Below are positions 1-7,424 of a stretch of 64,000 nucleotides of DNA, piece by piece. The translations under genes and the position numbers were made by a program. A model generated the notes under the pieces. That model saw nothing but the letters and a program-made list of their open reading frames with translations. It searched no databases and had not been told where the DNA came from. Source of the DNA: Ilumatobacter sp035556435 (GTDB lineage: Bacteria; Actinomycetota; Acidimicrobiia; Acidimicrobiales; Ilumatobacteraceae); assembly GCA_035556435.1 (NCBI GenBank), contig DATMEY010000023.1:27639-91638 (forward strand), in the 5' to 3' direction. Every line of letters starts with the position of its first letter. Within the stretch, counting starts at the first letter, position 1.

Positions 1-84
1 TGGTTCGACCAGGCCCACTTCACCCGCGACTTCACCGCTCACGTCGGCGTCAGCCCCCAGGCCTACCGCGCCCGCCCCCGCTGA
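1..84 (+). CDS. AraC-family transcriptional regulator, C-terminal end only
   Basis: The first 27 codons read WFDQAHFTRDFTAHVGVSPQ... and end at TGA. The pattern (G)FxDxAHFTRxFxxxxGxSPxxYR is the recognition helix and tail of the second helix-turn-helix of AraC/XylS regulators, so this is the 3' end of such a gene that begins before the window. Its ligand and targets cannot be judged from this fragment. The downstream membrane protein is encoded on the other strand and ends 17 bp away, so the two are convergent. Confidence 0.8.
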   Translation, partial: WFDQAHFTRDFTAHVGVSPQAYRARPR

Positions 85-101
85 CCGCCCTCCAGGAGGG
101 G

Positions 102-578
102 TCAGCGGGTGGCCAGGCTGATGATCGCGCGGATGTTGTTGCCGACGACGACGCCCATCAACAGCACGCTGAACGCCAACGCCCACGCGGCGTTGCGGCG
201 CACCTTCCACTCCGGTCGTTTCCGGAGCGACAGCCCGCGGTTCATCCACTCGTACTTGTGTCCGCGCTCGGCGGTCACCGCCAGCCGCCACACCATGGCC
301 ACACCGATCAGCACCTTCAGCGTGCACATCCCACCCACGCCGAGATGCTCGATCGCCCACACGCCGAGCGGATTGCCCTCGCGGGCGCCGCCGTCGGCGT
401 AACGCGTGAGGGCGACGTAGGTGGTGAGCCCGTCGAGCATCATCAACAACGCACCGGCCAGCCAGAACGGCCGCAACATCTGGCGCGACGTCAGCGATGG
501 CGGGTTCGGTTCGCGTTCGCCGGCGATCGACAGGTCCTCGGGGGCCGACAAGTCCTCGGGAACCAACGTCGCGTGCAT
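102..578 (-). CDS. DUF5658-like small membrane protein
   Basis: This 158-residue protein has an acidic N-terminus followed by about three hydrophobic helices, near residues 38-60, 85-105 and 130-150. The helix-1 motif LDGLTTYVAL and the following EGNPLG resemble the DUF5658 family of small integral membrane proteins, whose function is unknown. I chose the ATG at 578; a TTG 12 codons upstream is also in frame but starts less typically. It is a single gene convergent with the AraC fragment, and the 129-bp-type repeat lies in its upstream region. Family assignment is moderate and no biochemical role is proposed. Confidence 0.65.
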   Translation of the reverse strand: MHATLVPEDLSAPEDLSIAGEREPNPPSLTSRQMLRPFWLAGALLMMLDGLTTYVALTRYADGGAREGNPLGVWAIEHLGVGGMCTLKVLIGVAMVWRLAVTAERGHKYEWMNRGLSLRKRPEWKVRRNAAWALAFSVLLMGVVVGNNIRAIISLATR

Positions 579-713
579 CTCCCCAGCCCACTGCCTACCA
601 CGCCGCGCGTTCAAGCCGCACGGGCGTTATCTGACATTCGCCGGACCTCTCGGCCGCGAACTCCATCCGCTCTGCCACCCTCAGTGACCGACGTTGACGA
701 TTACTTGAGCACT

Positions 714-840
714 TTGCGTTCACGCGCCACGCACGCTGGGTTGCACCGGCGGTGCACCAGGGTCAGCGTTGCCGCAACCGCCGCCGACTGGTGCAACGGC
801 TTGCGAGCGCACGCTGTCACCAGTGGGTCGAGGTTGGACC
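714..840 (+). repeat. Degenerate copy of the 129-bp intergenic element (copy C)
   Basis: From GCGTTCACGCGCCACGCA onward this segment aligns with the two better copies at 13135-13263 and 35875-36003, sharing blocks such as GCGGTGCA, GGGTCA and GGCTTGCGAGCG. The conserved reading frame (L-R-S-x-A-T-x-A-G-x-x-x-R-C) is still open but has no matching ATG or stop. Unlike the other copies it does not sit between co-directional genes: the next gene to the right, on the other strand, ends in this direction. Confidence 0.6.
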
Positions 841-866
841 TGACGTCGAGGGTCGTGTGCGCCCGG

Positions 867-890
867 CGGTTCGACTGGCTCAACCGCCCG
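867..890. repeat. Palindromic repeat, family I (degenerate), at the end of the EamA gene
   Basis: The arms GGCGGTT and AACCGCC flank a 10-nt centre related to the standard family I element (GGTGGTT-N11-AACCACC). The stop codon of the EamA gene lies inside it, and the protein ends ...PPGG. It could act as a terminator hairpin. Confidence 0.6.
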
Positions 891-1773
891 GTGGATGCGT
901 CGTCTGTGTGGATGCGGTGACCACGACGTACACACCGACCACCACGAGCGCACCGCCGAGCAACTCCACCACGCCCAGTTGCTCACCGCGGATCAGCCAC
1001 CCGAACAGCACACCGAACAGCGGCACGAGGTACGCCGACGCGGCCGCGTGGGTGGGGCTGGCCCGGCGCACCACCGTGGCCAGCAGCGCGAACGTCACCG
1101 CCTGGGACGGGATCGCCGAGTAGAGCAGCGGTAGAAACAGCCCCCAGCCAGGGTCGACCTGGTCGGCGCCCTCGACGAGCAGGCCGAACGGCACGAGCAC
1201 CACCGCCGACAGGATCAGCTGGATCGCCACCAGCATCACCGGCGATACACCGGTCATGTCCTGCCACTTCATGTGAACCGTGCCGTAGGCCCACGCCACG
1301 GCCGACAGCACGAGCACCACCACGCCGATCGTCTGGCTGCCGCCGTCCATCGCCGGGGCAGCGAGCGTGACCGTGCCGGCGAAGCCGACGACCAGGCCGA
1401 ACACCGACCGCCCGGCGATGCCGACGCCGAGCAGCAGGACGGTCAGCACTGCCGTGAACAGCGGCATCGTGCTCGACAGCAGCGAGGCGACGCCAGCTGG
1501 AACACGCCGCGTACCCATCACCAGCAGCGCGCTCGACACGGTGGTGATGCTGAGGCTGACGACGGCGATGTTGACCCAATCGCGCCGCTGCCGGGGCGGG
1601 CGCTCGCCGCGCAGGAGCGCGAAGCCGAGCAACACCGGCCCGCCGATCGCCGAGCGCATCGCCGTCAGCAGGATCGGCGACGAGTGCTCCAACCCGTATT
1701 TGAGCACCGTGAAGTTGAGCCCGATCAGCGCCGCCACCAGGGCGACGGTGGCAAGGGTCAACCGGGTCGACAC
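880..1773 (-). CDS. EamA/DMT-superfamily membrane transporter
   Basis: This 297-residue, very hydrophobic protein has about ten transmembrane helices arranged as two EamA halves, the usual size and form of drug/metabolite transporters that export amino acids or small metabolites. I start it at the GTG at 1773 (VSTRLTLATVALVAAL). The frame remains open to 1890, but that extra piece is a translation of palindromic repeat family I (RLNHL, WLSLSKPP) and is not expected in the protein. A perfect hairpin, GCCCGGCA-GTC-TGCCGGGC, lies directly before this GTG at 1774-1792 and could affect initiation. The stop codon is inside another family I repeat. The substrate is unknown. Confidence 0.85.
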   Translation of the reverse strand: MSTRLTLATVALVAALIGLNFTVLKYGLEHSSPILLTAMRSAIGGPVLLGFALLRGERPPRQRRDWVNIAVVSLSITTVSSALLVMGTRRVPAGVASLLSSTMPLFTAVLTVLLLGVGIAGRSVFGLVVGFAGTVTLAAPAMDGGSQTIGVVVLVLSAVAWAYGTVHMKWQDMTGVSPVMLVAIQLILSAVVLVPFGLLVEGADQVDPGWGLFLPLLYSAIPSQAVTFALLATVVRRASPTHAAASAYLVPLFGVLFGWLIRGEQLGVVELLGGALVVVGVYVVVTASTQTTHPPGG

Positions 1774-1807
1774 GCCCGGCAGTCTGCCGGGCCACTCGTC
1801 AGACCAG

Positions 1808-1875
1808 GGTGGTTTCGACAGGCTCAACCACCGGGAGCAGGCGCTGACCAGGTGGTTGAGCCGGTCGTTACCACC
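1808..1875. repeat. Two facing copies of palindromic repeat family I
   Basis: GGTGGTTTCGACAGGCTCAA-CCACC occurs at 1808-1832, and an inverted variant with a GTCGTTACCACC end at 1851-1875. It lies in the gap between the citrate synthase gene and the EamA gene, both on the minus strand. The two copies can pair with each other as well as fold singly. Confidence 0.8.
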
Positions 1876-1906
1876 GGGAGCAAGAAGCAACTGGACGGTA
1901 TCGCGC

Positions 1907-3058
1907 TCACACCGGCACGGCGGCGCGGTCGACGGGCGGGCCGACGTAGTGCGCGCTCGGGCGGATCAACTTGCCGGCGGCAGCCTGCTCGACTGCATGG
2001 GTCACCCAGCCGATCACCCGGCTGACGGCAAACGTCGGCGTGAACATCTCGCGCGGCAGGCCCACCGTGGCCATGATCACGCCGGCGTAGAACTCGACGT
2101 TGCTCGGCAGCGGGCGGTCGGGCTTGAGCTCGGCGAGCGTGGTGAGGATCTCGGTCTCGATCGCGATCGCCTGCTCGACGAGCGCGCCATCACCCTCCTT
2201 GGCGAGCGACTCGGCAACCTGACGCAACAACGCCGACCGGGGGTCGGGGGCGCGGTACACGGCGTGGCCGAAACCCATGATGCGCCGCCCAGCGGCCACC
2301 TCAGCACGCACCCAGGCCGCGGCCCGGTCAGGCGTTCCGATCGCGTCGAGCGCATCGAGTGCCCGGCTGGGCGCGCCCCCGTGCAGCGGGCCGGCAAGCG
2401 CTCCGATCGCGCTGCACACCACATCGGCCAGGTCGGCACCGGTCGAGGCAGCCACACGGCCGGTGAACGTCGACGCGTTGAAGCCGTGGTCGACCGTGAG
2501 GATCAGGTACTGCTCGAGCGCCCGGGCATGGGCCTCGGTGGGTGCCATCCCGGTGACCGCGTGCAGATAGGCCGCCGCATGGCCCGCGCTCGGCTGGGGC
2601 TCGACCGGGCGCAGCCCACGGGCGCTGCGGTACAGCCCGGCGAGGATACCCGGCACCACCGCGGCCACCCGCCGTGCCTGTGCTCGCCGTTCGGCTTCGG
2701 TGAGGTCGAGCATGGGGTGGAGGCCGAGTGCCGACCCACCCGCCGACAGCACCGCGCGGAGCTGGGCGAGCGGGCTGGCGGTCGTGGCCGCGACGGCGGC
2801 GATCACCGGGTGCAGTTCGCGAGGTACAGCCCGCGCGCCGGCCAACGTCGCCCGCCACCGGCTGTCGGCGTCAGAGTCGGGCAGCTCGCCGGTGTCGAGC
2901 AGGTACCACACGTCCTCCAGCGAGCGGGTCCGGGCCAGTTCGACAGCGTCGTACTGGCGGTAGTGGTAGAAGCCGGCATCACCGTCAACCGAGCCGATCT
3001 CGGTGTTGGCGACAGCGACGTTGTTGAGGCCGGCGGGAACGTCGATGAGCGCTTGCAT
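1907..3058 (-). CDS. Citrate synthase / 2-methylcitrate synthase family protein
   Basis: This 383-residue protein spans a full type-I citrate synthase, condensing oxaloacetate with acetyl-CoA or propionyl-CoA. Visible motifs are HGGAPSRALDALDAIG, the GFGHAVYRAPDPR active-site histidine loop and the C-terminal NVEFYAGVIMATVGLP block. In the last block the catalytic Asp of classical enzymes (NVDFYSG) is Glu (residue about 322); I recall similar NVEF motifs in some actinobacterial citrate/methylcitrate synthases, but cannot verify this here. The start is the ATG at 3058. It is divergent from a second citrate synthase with a DNA-binding domain, and the 90-bp gap carries a double palindrome, suggesting control by that neighbour. 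Citrate versus methylcitrate specificity is not decided. Confidence 0.85.
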   Translation of the reverse strand: MQALIDVPAGLNNVAVANTEIGSVDGDAGFYHYRQYDAVELARTRSLEDVWYLLDTGELPDSDADSRWRATLAGARAVPRELHPVIAAVAATTASPLAQLRAVLSAGGSALGLHPMLDLTEAERRAQARRVAAVVPGILAGLYRSARGLRPVEPQPSAGHAAAYLHAVTGMAPTEAHARALEQYLILTVDHGFNASTFTGRVAASTGADLADVVCSAIGALAGPLHGGAPSRALDALDAIGTPDRAAAWVRAEVAAGRRIMGFGHAVYRAPDPRSALLRQVAESLAKEGDGALVEQAIAIETEILTTLAELKPDRPLPSNVEFYAGVIMATVGLPREMFTPTFAVSRVIGWVTHAVEQAAAGKLIRPSAHYVGPPVDRAAVPV

Positions 3059-3086
3059 GGAGCCGATTCAACGCCGGTCGACACGC

Positions 3087-3116
3087 GTTGATCAACGTTG
3101 ATTCGATCAACGTTGA
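3087..3116. promoter_or_regulatory. Double palindromic operator between divergent citrate synthase genes
   Basis: TCAACGTTGA occurs twice, at 3092-3101 and 3107-3116, exactly 15 bp apart, and GTTGATCAAC at 3087-3096 overlaps the first copy. Perfect 10-bp dyads on one face of an intergenic region are what a dimeric helix-turn-helix protein would bind. The HTH-citrate synthase encoded to the right is the obvious candidate (inference). Confidence 0.65.
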
Positions 3117-3148
3117 CTGATCCACGTCGCGGTGCCAGGCTGACCACC

Positions 3149-4363
3149 GTGACGACCTGGGTGCGCGCCGACGAGGTGGTTCGGATACTCGGCATCAGCA
3201 AGCCGACGCTGTACGCCTACGTGAGCCGCGGGCTGATCGAACGCCACGCCGCGGTCGACGGGCGCACGTCGCTGTACGCGCGCGCCGACGTCGAGCGGTT
3301 GGCCGCGCGCACCCGCAGCAGGGCGCCGGCAGAACGGCCGACGATCGACGTCCAGGTCACCTCGGCCGTCACCGAGTTGCACGACGACGGCCTGCTGTAC
3401 CGCGGCCACGCTGCCGACCAGCTGGCCCGCACGACGACGTTCGAACAGGTTGCCGAGCTGCTGTGGACGGGAACGTTGCCCGGCGCCCCAACGGTGTGGC
3501 CGGTCGACCGAAACGCGCTCGCACGCGTCACCGGCGCGATCAGCGCGGCTGGCGTTGCCGACCCGCTGACCCGACTCGCGCTCGCCGCGGCGGTGCTCGC
3601 CGACGACGATGACGGCGCGGGTGGCCCGCCCGAGGCAGCTCGTCGACTGCTCGCGCTCGTACCGAGCGTGCTCGGAGGGCCGCTTACCGGCGACGTCGCC
3701 AGCCGCCTCACCCGCGCCTACGTGCGGCGGCCGACACCCGAATTGGTCGCCGCCTTCGGCCGCGCGCTCGTGCTGCTCGCCGACCACGAGTTGGCGACGA
3801 GCACACTCGCGGTACGGGTGGCCGTGTCGGTCCGCGCGAACCCGTACGCCGGCCTCGCGGTCGGTCTCCACACGGTGGGTGGGGCGTTGCACGGCGGCGC
3901 CGCGGCTCACGTGACGGCGTTGTTCGCCGATGCCGGCCGACGCGCCCCAGTGGACGCGCTCGCCGAGCCACTGGCCGACCGGCGACGCCTGGCCGGCTTC
4001 GGCCACTCGATCTACCGCAACGCCGATCCGCGGGTGGCCCCGTTGATGGAGTCGGTGGAGTCCGTCGCCGCCGCCCTGGGAACACACGCAACCGAGCGGC
4101 TGGCGACGGTGGAACAGGTGGGTGCCGAGGGCATGCGCCGGCTCGGGCGTCACGCCAACGTCGACTTCGCGCTGGGTGCATTGCTGTACGTCGCCGAGCT
4201 ACCGCCCGACGTGCCGCTCTTCGCGGTCGCCCGCATCGCCGGCTGGGCCGCCCACGACGCCGAGGAACGCACCGAGCACCCCGTCCGCTACCGCGGCCTC
4301 GCCCGCCGCCCGGTGGTTTCGACAGGCTCAACCACCTTGAGTCGCGCCGGCCAAGGTGGTTGA
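3149..4363 (+). CDS. Citrate synthase-like protein with N-terminal MerR-type helix-turn-helix
   Basis: This 404-residue protein has two parts. Residues 1-55 read WVRADEVVRILGISKPTLYA... and ...RTSLYARADVERLAA, a winged helix-turn-helix of the MerR/excisionase kind. From about residue 70 a citrate synthase domain follows with HGGAAAHV, GFGHSIYRNADPR and NVDF, so the usual His and Asp catalytic residues are kept. The start is the GTG at 3149, because the HTH begins immediately after it. The last residues (RPVVSTGSTTLSRAGQGG) are translated from palindromic repeat family I, and the repeat's TGA is the stop codon. Such HTH-citrate synthase proteins are known from databases, but their role is unclear; it could be an enzyme that senses its own substrate and regulates the divergent gene. 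Confidence 0.85.
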   Translation: MTTWVRADEVVRILGISKPTLYAYVSRGLIERHAAVDGRTSLYARADVERLAARTRSRAPAERPTIDVQVTSAVTELHDDGLLYRGHAADQLARTTTFEQVAELLWTGTLPGAPTVWPVDRNALARVTGAISAAGVADPLTRLALAAAVLADDDDGAGGPPEAARRLLALVPSVLGGPLTGDVASRLTRAYVRRPTPELVAAFGRALVLLADHELATSTLAVRVAVSVRANPYAGLAVGLHTVGGALHGGAAAHVTALFADAGRRAPVDALAEPLADRRRLAGFGHSIYRNADPRVAPLMESVESVAAALGTHATERLATVEQVGAEGMRRLGRHANVDFALGALLYVAELPPDVPLFAVARIAGWAAHDAEERTEHPVRYRGLARRPVVSTGSTTLSRAGQGG

Positions 4364-4376
4364 GCCTGTCGAAACC
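4312..4376. terminator. Facing family I palindromes between convergent genes
   Basis: One copy at 4312-4336 and an inverted copy at 4355-4376 can form a long stem. It lies where the HTH-citrate synthase gene and the GNAT gene converge, and overlaps the last codons of the former, so a bidirectional terminator role is likely. No U-tract is present. Confidence 0.65.
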
Positions 4377-4895
4377 TCAGTGGGGGACGGTGCGTTGCAT
4401 GAAGACGAGGGTGAGCCAGCGGCCGAACTTGGTACCCACCTCGGGCATCCGGGCGGTTTCCACGAAGCCGAGCCGGCGATGGAACTCGATCGAGGCGACG
4501 TTGCTGGAGTCGATGCCGGCGATCAGGACGTGGATGTCTCGGCGGCGGGCCTCGGCGAGCAACGCGTCGATCAACGCCCGACCGATGCCGTGCCCGTGGT
4601 GCCCGGCGGCCACGTGGACCGTCAGCTCGGCCGAGTGCCGGTAGCCCGGTAGCCGGGCGCTGTACCGGAACAGGCTCCACGTCGTATAGCCGACCACCAC
4701 ACCGTCGAGCTCGGCCACGAGCACCGGGTTGGCCGCCTCGTGTTGCGCCGCGAACCAGGCCGTCATCTCGGCTGCGTCGGCGAGATGTTCGCGGTAGGTG
4801 TACGTCTCGGTGGCGATCAGCGCGTTGAACAGCTCGCCGATCGCGGCCAGGTCGGCTGCGACCGCATCGCGGATCAGCACATCACGGATCGGCAC
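4377..4895 (-). CDS. GNAT N-acetyltransferase, phosphinothricin-acetyltransferase-like
   Basis: This 172-residue acetyltransferase uses acetyl-CoA to modify an amine. It starts IRDAVAADLAAIGELFNALI, has the GHGIGRALIDALLAEA acetyl-CoA pyrophosphate loop, and ends VGTKFGRWLTLVFMQRT, the C-terminal signature of the Pat/Bar-like subfamily that often acts on amino-acid analogues. I use the GTG at 4895, which overlaps the end of lgt by 14 bp; a GTG at 4880 is a possible alternative. It is the last gene of an esterase-lgt-GNAT operon. The natural substrate is not known. Confidence 0.85.
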   Translation of the reverse strand: MPIRDVLIRDAVAADLAAIGELFNALIATETYTYREHLADAAEMTAWFAAQHEAANPVLVAELDGVVVGYTTWSLFRYSARLPGYRHSAELTVHVAAGHHGHGIGRALIDALLAEARRRDIHVLIAGIDSSNVASIEFHRRLGFVETARMPEVGTKFGRWLTLVFMQRTVPH

Positions 4896-5886
4896 GGTCG
4901 AGTTCGGGGAACTCGGGCGGATCGGCGACCGCGTCGAGTGTGTCCGGGTCGAGTGCGTCCGGGTCGACCCCGTCGAGCGCGGCCAGTTCGTCGAACGACT
5001 CGTCGTCGGGCAGCACGTCATCGAGCACATCGTCGGGCAGCACATCGTCGTGAGCCGGCGAGGCCGGGACCGGCCACTCGCGGCGCCTGCCGGCGACCAG
5101 CCACACGATGCCACCGACGATCAGCGCCATCGCCATCCACTGGTTCCACCGCAACCCGCCGAGCTCGCTCGCCGGGTCGATCCTCAGGCTCTCGATCCAC
5201 AACCGCCCGACGCCGTAGCCGAGCACGTAGACCGCCAGCAGCTTGCCCGGCGCGAGCCGGTTACCCCAGCGCCGGTCGATCCACAGCAGCACGCCGCACA
5301 GGGCCAAGTTCCACAGCGACTCGTACAGGAATGCCGGGTGGAACGTCGTACCTTCGGGGTGGCCGGCATTGTGGGCCGGGTCGATTTCGAGCGCCCACGG
5401 CAGGTCGGTCGGCCTGCCGTACAGCTCTTGGTTGAACCAGTTGCCCCAGCGCCCGATTGCCTGGGCGAGGGGCAGCGACGGCGCTGCCAGCGACATGACC
5501 ACCAACGGCGGGATGCCGCGTTGACGCCCGGCATAGACCCCGACGACGACGCCGAGGGCGATGCCGCCGGGGACGCCCAGCCCGCCCTCCCAGATCTTGG
5601 GAATGTCGCCGAGGTTGTCTTTGAACCGGTGCCAGTCGGTGACCACGTGGTACAGCCGGGCGCCGACCACGCCGCCGGCAACGCCCCACATACCGATCGC
5701 GCTGGCGTCGTCGCGGGTGCCGTAGCCGCGTTCCTCCAGGCGCTTGCCGAACAGCCACACGGCGGCGATCACGCCGAGCGCGATCATCAGCCCGTACAGC
5801 CGCAGGTTGAGCGGCCCAATCGAGATCCGGTCGAACGACGGGCTGGGAATCGACGCCAGCAGTGCCGTGGGGACGATGATGGGCAT
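4882..5886 (-). CDS. lgt: Prolipoprotein diacylglyceryl transferase
   Basis: Lgt moves a diacylglyceryl group from phosphatidylglycerol to the lipobox cysteine of prelipoproteins in the membrane. The 334-residue protein has about seven transmembrane helices and the conserved RIGNW-like block (AIGRWGNWFNQELYGRPTD) and HPAFLYESLWN. The ATG at 5886 shares one base with the stop of the upstream esterase gene (TGATG). After the last helix an unusual hydrophilic tail of about 55 residues is almost purely acidic and repetitive (DDVLPDD, DDVLDD, DPDALDPDTLD). Its substrates here would include the lipoprotein binding proteins at 24.9-26.5 and 57.9-59.2 kb. Confidence 0.95.
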   Translation of the reverse strand: MPIIVPTALLASIPSPSFDRISIGPLNLRLYGLMIALGVIAAVWLFGKRLEERGYGTRDDASAIGMWGVAGGVVGARLYHVVTDWHRFKDNLGDIPKIWEGGLGVPGGIALGVVVGVYAGRQRGIPPLVVMSLAAPSLPLAQAIGRWGNWFNQELYGRPTDLPWALEIDPAHNAGHPEGTTFHPAFLYESLWNLALCGVLLWIDRRWGNRLAPGKLLAVYVLGYGVGRLWIESLRIDPASELGGLRWNQWMAMALIVGGIVWLVAGRRREWPVPASPAHDDVLPDDVLDDVLPDDESFDELAALDGVDPDALDPDTLDAVADPPEFPELDRADP

Positions 5887-6659
5887 CAGCGCACCCGGGC
5901 CGCGTCGGCGAGGCGGGCCACGAACTCGACCGTGCCGTCGGTGACGATGTCGCGGTCGTAGTCGATGGTGGCGACGTGAAAGCCGCGCTCGAGCCATGTG
6001 TGCTCGACCGGGCCGCCCCACGTCGCCGCGAGGAACTCACTGTCGGCCGGGTCGACCACATGGTCGTTGCGCGACGTGAACAGCCGCAGTGGCACGGTGC
6101 CCTGCGAGACGCGTCGATCGAGTGGCCCGGCCCCGTCGGTCAGCAGCGACCGCAACGGCGCCAGCGGCGAGTCGGTGTACGACGGGTCGTAAGCGTCGGG
6201 GTCGGCGATGTCGGACGGGCCGCCGGGTGCCACCGCATGGCCGTCGTCGATCAGGTCGTCGATCAGTGCGTGGACGTCGGCGTCGCGGTCGCGCACGAGC
6301 GGGTTGATGGCGACGACACCGACGACAGGATGGTCGAGCGCGGCCGTGAGGGCGAGCGTGCCGCCCATGCTCTGACCGACCACCACGATCTGCGTGGCGT
6401 GCTCGGCCAAGGTCGCGTAGGCCCGTTCGACATCGGCGTACCAGTCGGCCCAGGTGGTGCCGACCATGTCGTCGATGTGGGTGGCGTGACCGGCCAGCAG
6501 GGGCAACTCGACGTGGTGGCCCGCCGCCGCCAACCCCTCGGCGATCGGCCGCATCGAGACCGGCGTTCCCGTGAACCCGTGGATGACGAGCACACCGATC
6601 GTGGCGCCGGGCGCCCGATGTCGGTACGGCTCGCACCCTGACTTGACCGGCCATGTCAC
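5886..6659 (-). CDS. Alpha/beta-hydrolase, carboxylesterase/monoacylglycerol lipase type
   Basis: This 257-residue hydrolase resembles Est30-like carboxylesterases and monoacylglycerol lipases. The oxyanion-hole region VLVIHGFTGTP, the nucleophile elbow VVGQSMGGTL (Ser near residue 95), and a late SRNDHVVDP acid and HTWLERGFHV histidine make up a complete triad. The start is the GTG at 6659; the nearby ATG is out of frame. It opens the esterase-lgt-GNAT operon and is divergent from a TetR gene. The palindrome CTTGACC-N4-GGTCAAG and a half-site inside the first codons suggest TetR repression. Confidence 0.85.
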   Translation of the reverse strand: MTWPVKSGCEPYRHRAPGATIGVLVIHGFTGTPVSMRPIAEGLAAAGHHVELPLLAGHATHIDDMVGTTWADWYADVERAYATLAEHATQIVVVGQSMGGTLALTAALDHPVVGVVAINPLVRDRDADVHALIDDLIDDGHAVAPGGPSDIADPDAYDPSYTDSPLAPLRSLLTDGAGPLDRRVSQGTVPLRLFTSRNDHVVDPADSEFLAATWGGPVEHTWLERGFHVATIDYDRDIVTDGTVEFVARLADAARVR

Positions 6660-6702
6660 GGAGCCGTTCTACCAGGATCGGCGACCCGCTCGGTAGGACC
6701 GA

Positions 6703-6720
6703 CTTGACCGGTGGGTCAAG
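6703..6720. promoter_or_regulatory. Probable TetR operator between esterase and tetR
   Basis: CTTGACCGGTGGGTCAAG is a perfect inverted repeat with 7-bp arms and a 4-bp centre. The half-site CTTGACCGG recurs at 6642-6650, within the first codons of the esterase gene. The placement between divergent genes and the symmetry fit an operator for the adjacent TetR protein (inference). Confidence 0.7.
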
Positions 6721-6740
6721 CGGCGGGTCTACTGGAGTCC

Positions 6741-7343
6741 GTGACTGCGTCCGCCGCACCAGCGCGCCAGCTCACCGAGCAGGGTCGTGAACGCAAGCAG
6801 CAACTCGTCGACGCGGCGGTGGTGCTGTTCTCGGAACGCGGCTACGCGAAGACGCGCATCAGCGACATCTGCGCCGCGGCAGGTGTCGCCAAGGGCCTGT
6901 TCTACTGGTACTTCCCCACCAAGCTCGACCTGTTCGCCGAGCTGGTGCGGGTGATGCGGCGCAGCTTGCGCCAAGCCCAGGCCGCCGCGTTCCGGCCCGG
7001 CGACGATGCGGTCGCACGAATCGTGCACGGCGCCGAGGCGAGCGTGCTGTTCATGGCCGAGCACGCCAACTACTTCGCCCTCGTCGACACGGAGAAGTCC
7101 GACCCGGCGCTCAGCAAGGTGCTCTCGGAGGGCTCGGGCGTGTATCTCGACGACGTGCTCGCACTCGTCCGTGAAGCCCAGGCCGCGGGCCAACTCCCCG
7201 ACATCGACCCGCACGTGTTGTGCTTCGGGGTGCTCGGCGCGGTGTCGTCGTTCAGCAATGCCTGGCGCAGCGGACGCCTCGACCTGCCCGCCACCGAACT
7301 GGCCGGCCACGTCGGCCGCTGGGTCGCCAACGCCCTGCGCTAG
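6741..7343 (+). CDS. TetR-family transcriptional regulator
   Basis: This 200-residue protein has an N-terminal TetR DNA-binding domain (AAVVLFSERGYAKTRISDIC then AGVAKGLFYWYFPTKLDLF) and an all-helical ligand domain of normal length. The start is the GTG at 6741 (VTASAAPARQ). It is divergent from the esterase-lgt-GNAT operon and probably represses that operon and itself at the palindrome 20 bp upstream. The ligand may be a substrate or product of the esterase, but nothing in the sequence identifies it. The gene is followed directly by family I repeats and converges with the HD-GYP gene. Confidence 0.9.
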   Translation: MTASAAPARQLTEQGRERKQQLVDAAVVLFSERGYAKTRISDICAAAGVAKGLFYWYFPTKLDLFAELVRVMRRSLRQAQAAAFRPGDDAVARIVHGAEASVLFMAEHANYFALVDTEKSDPALSKVLSEGSGVYLDDVLALVREAQAAGQLPDIDPHVLCFGVLGAVSSFSNAWRSGRLDLPATELAGHVGRWVANALR

Positions 7344-7347
7344 TCCC

Positions 7348-7404
7348 GGTGGCAACGACCGGCTCAACCACCTGGGCCAAGGTGGTTGAGCCTGTCGAAA
7401 CCAC
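7348..7404. terminator. Facing family I palindromes between convergent genes
   Basis: A variant copy (GGTGGCAACGACCGGCTCAA, 7348-7372) faces a standard copy (7381-7404). They fill the gap between the convergent tetR and HD-GYP genes and probably act as a bidirectional terminator. Confidence 0.6.
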
Positions 7405-7424
7405 TTCGCTGCACGGCCCGGGCC

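Noticed and set aside
1774..1890. Longer N-terminus of the EamA transporter from the ATG at 1890
   Set aside because: The added 39 residues are a translation of two family I repeats, and the transmembrane domain begins directly after the GTG at 1773.
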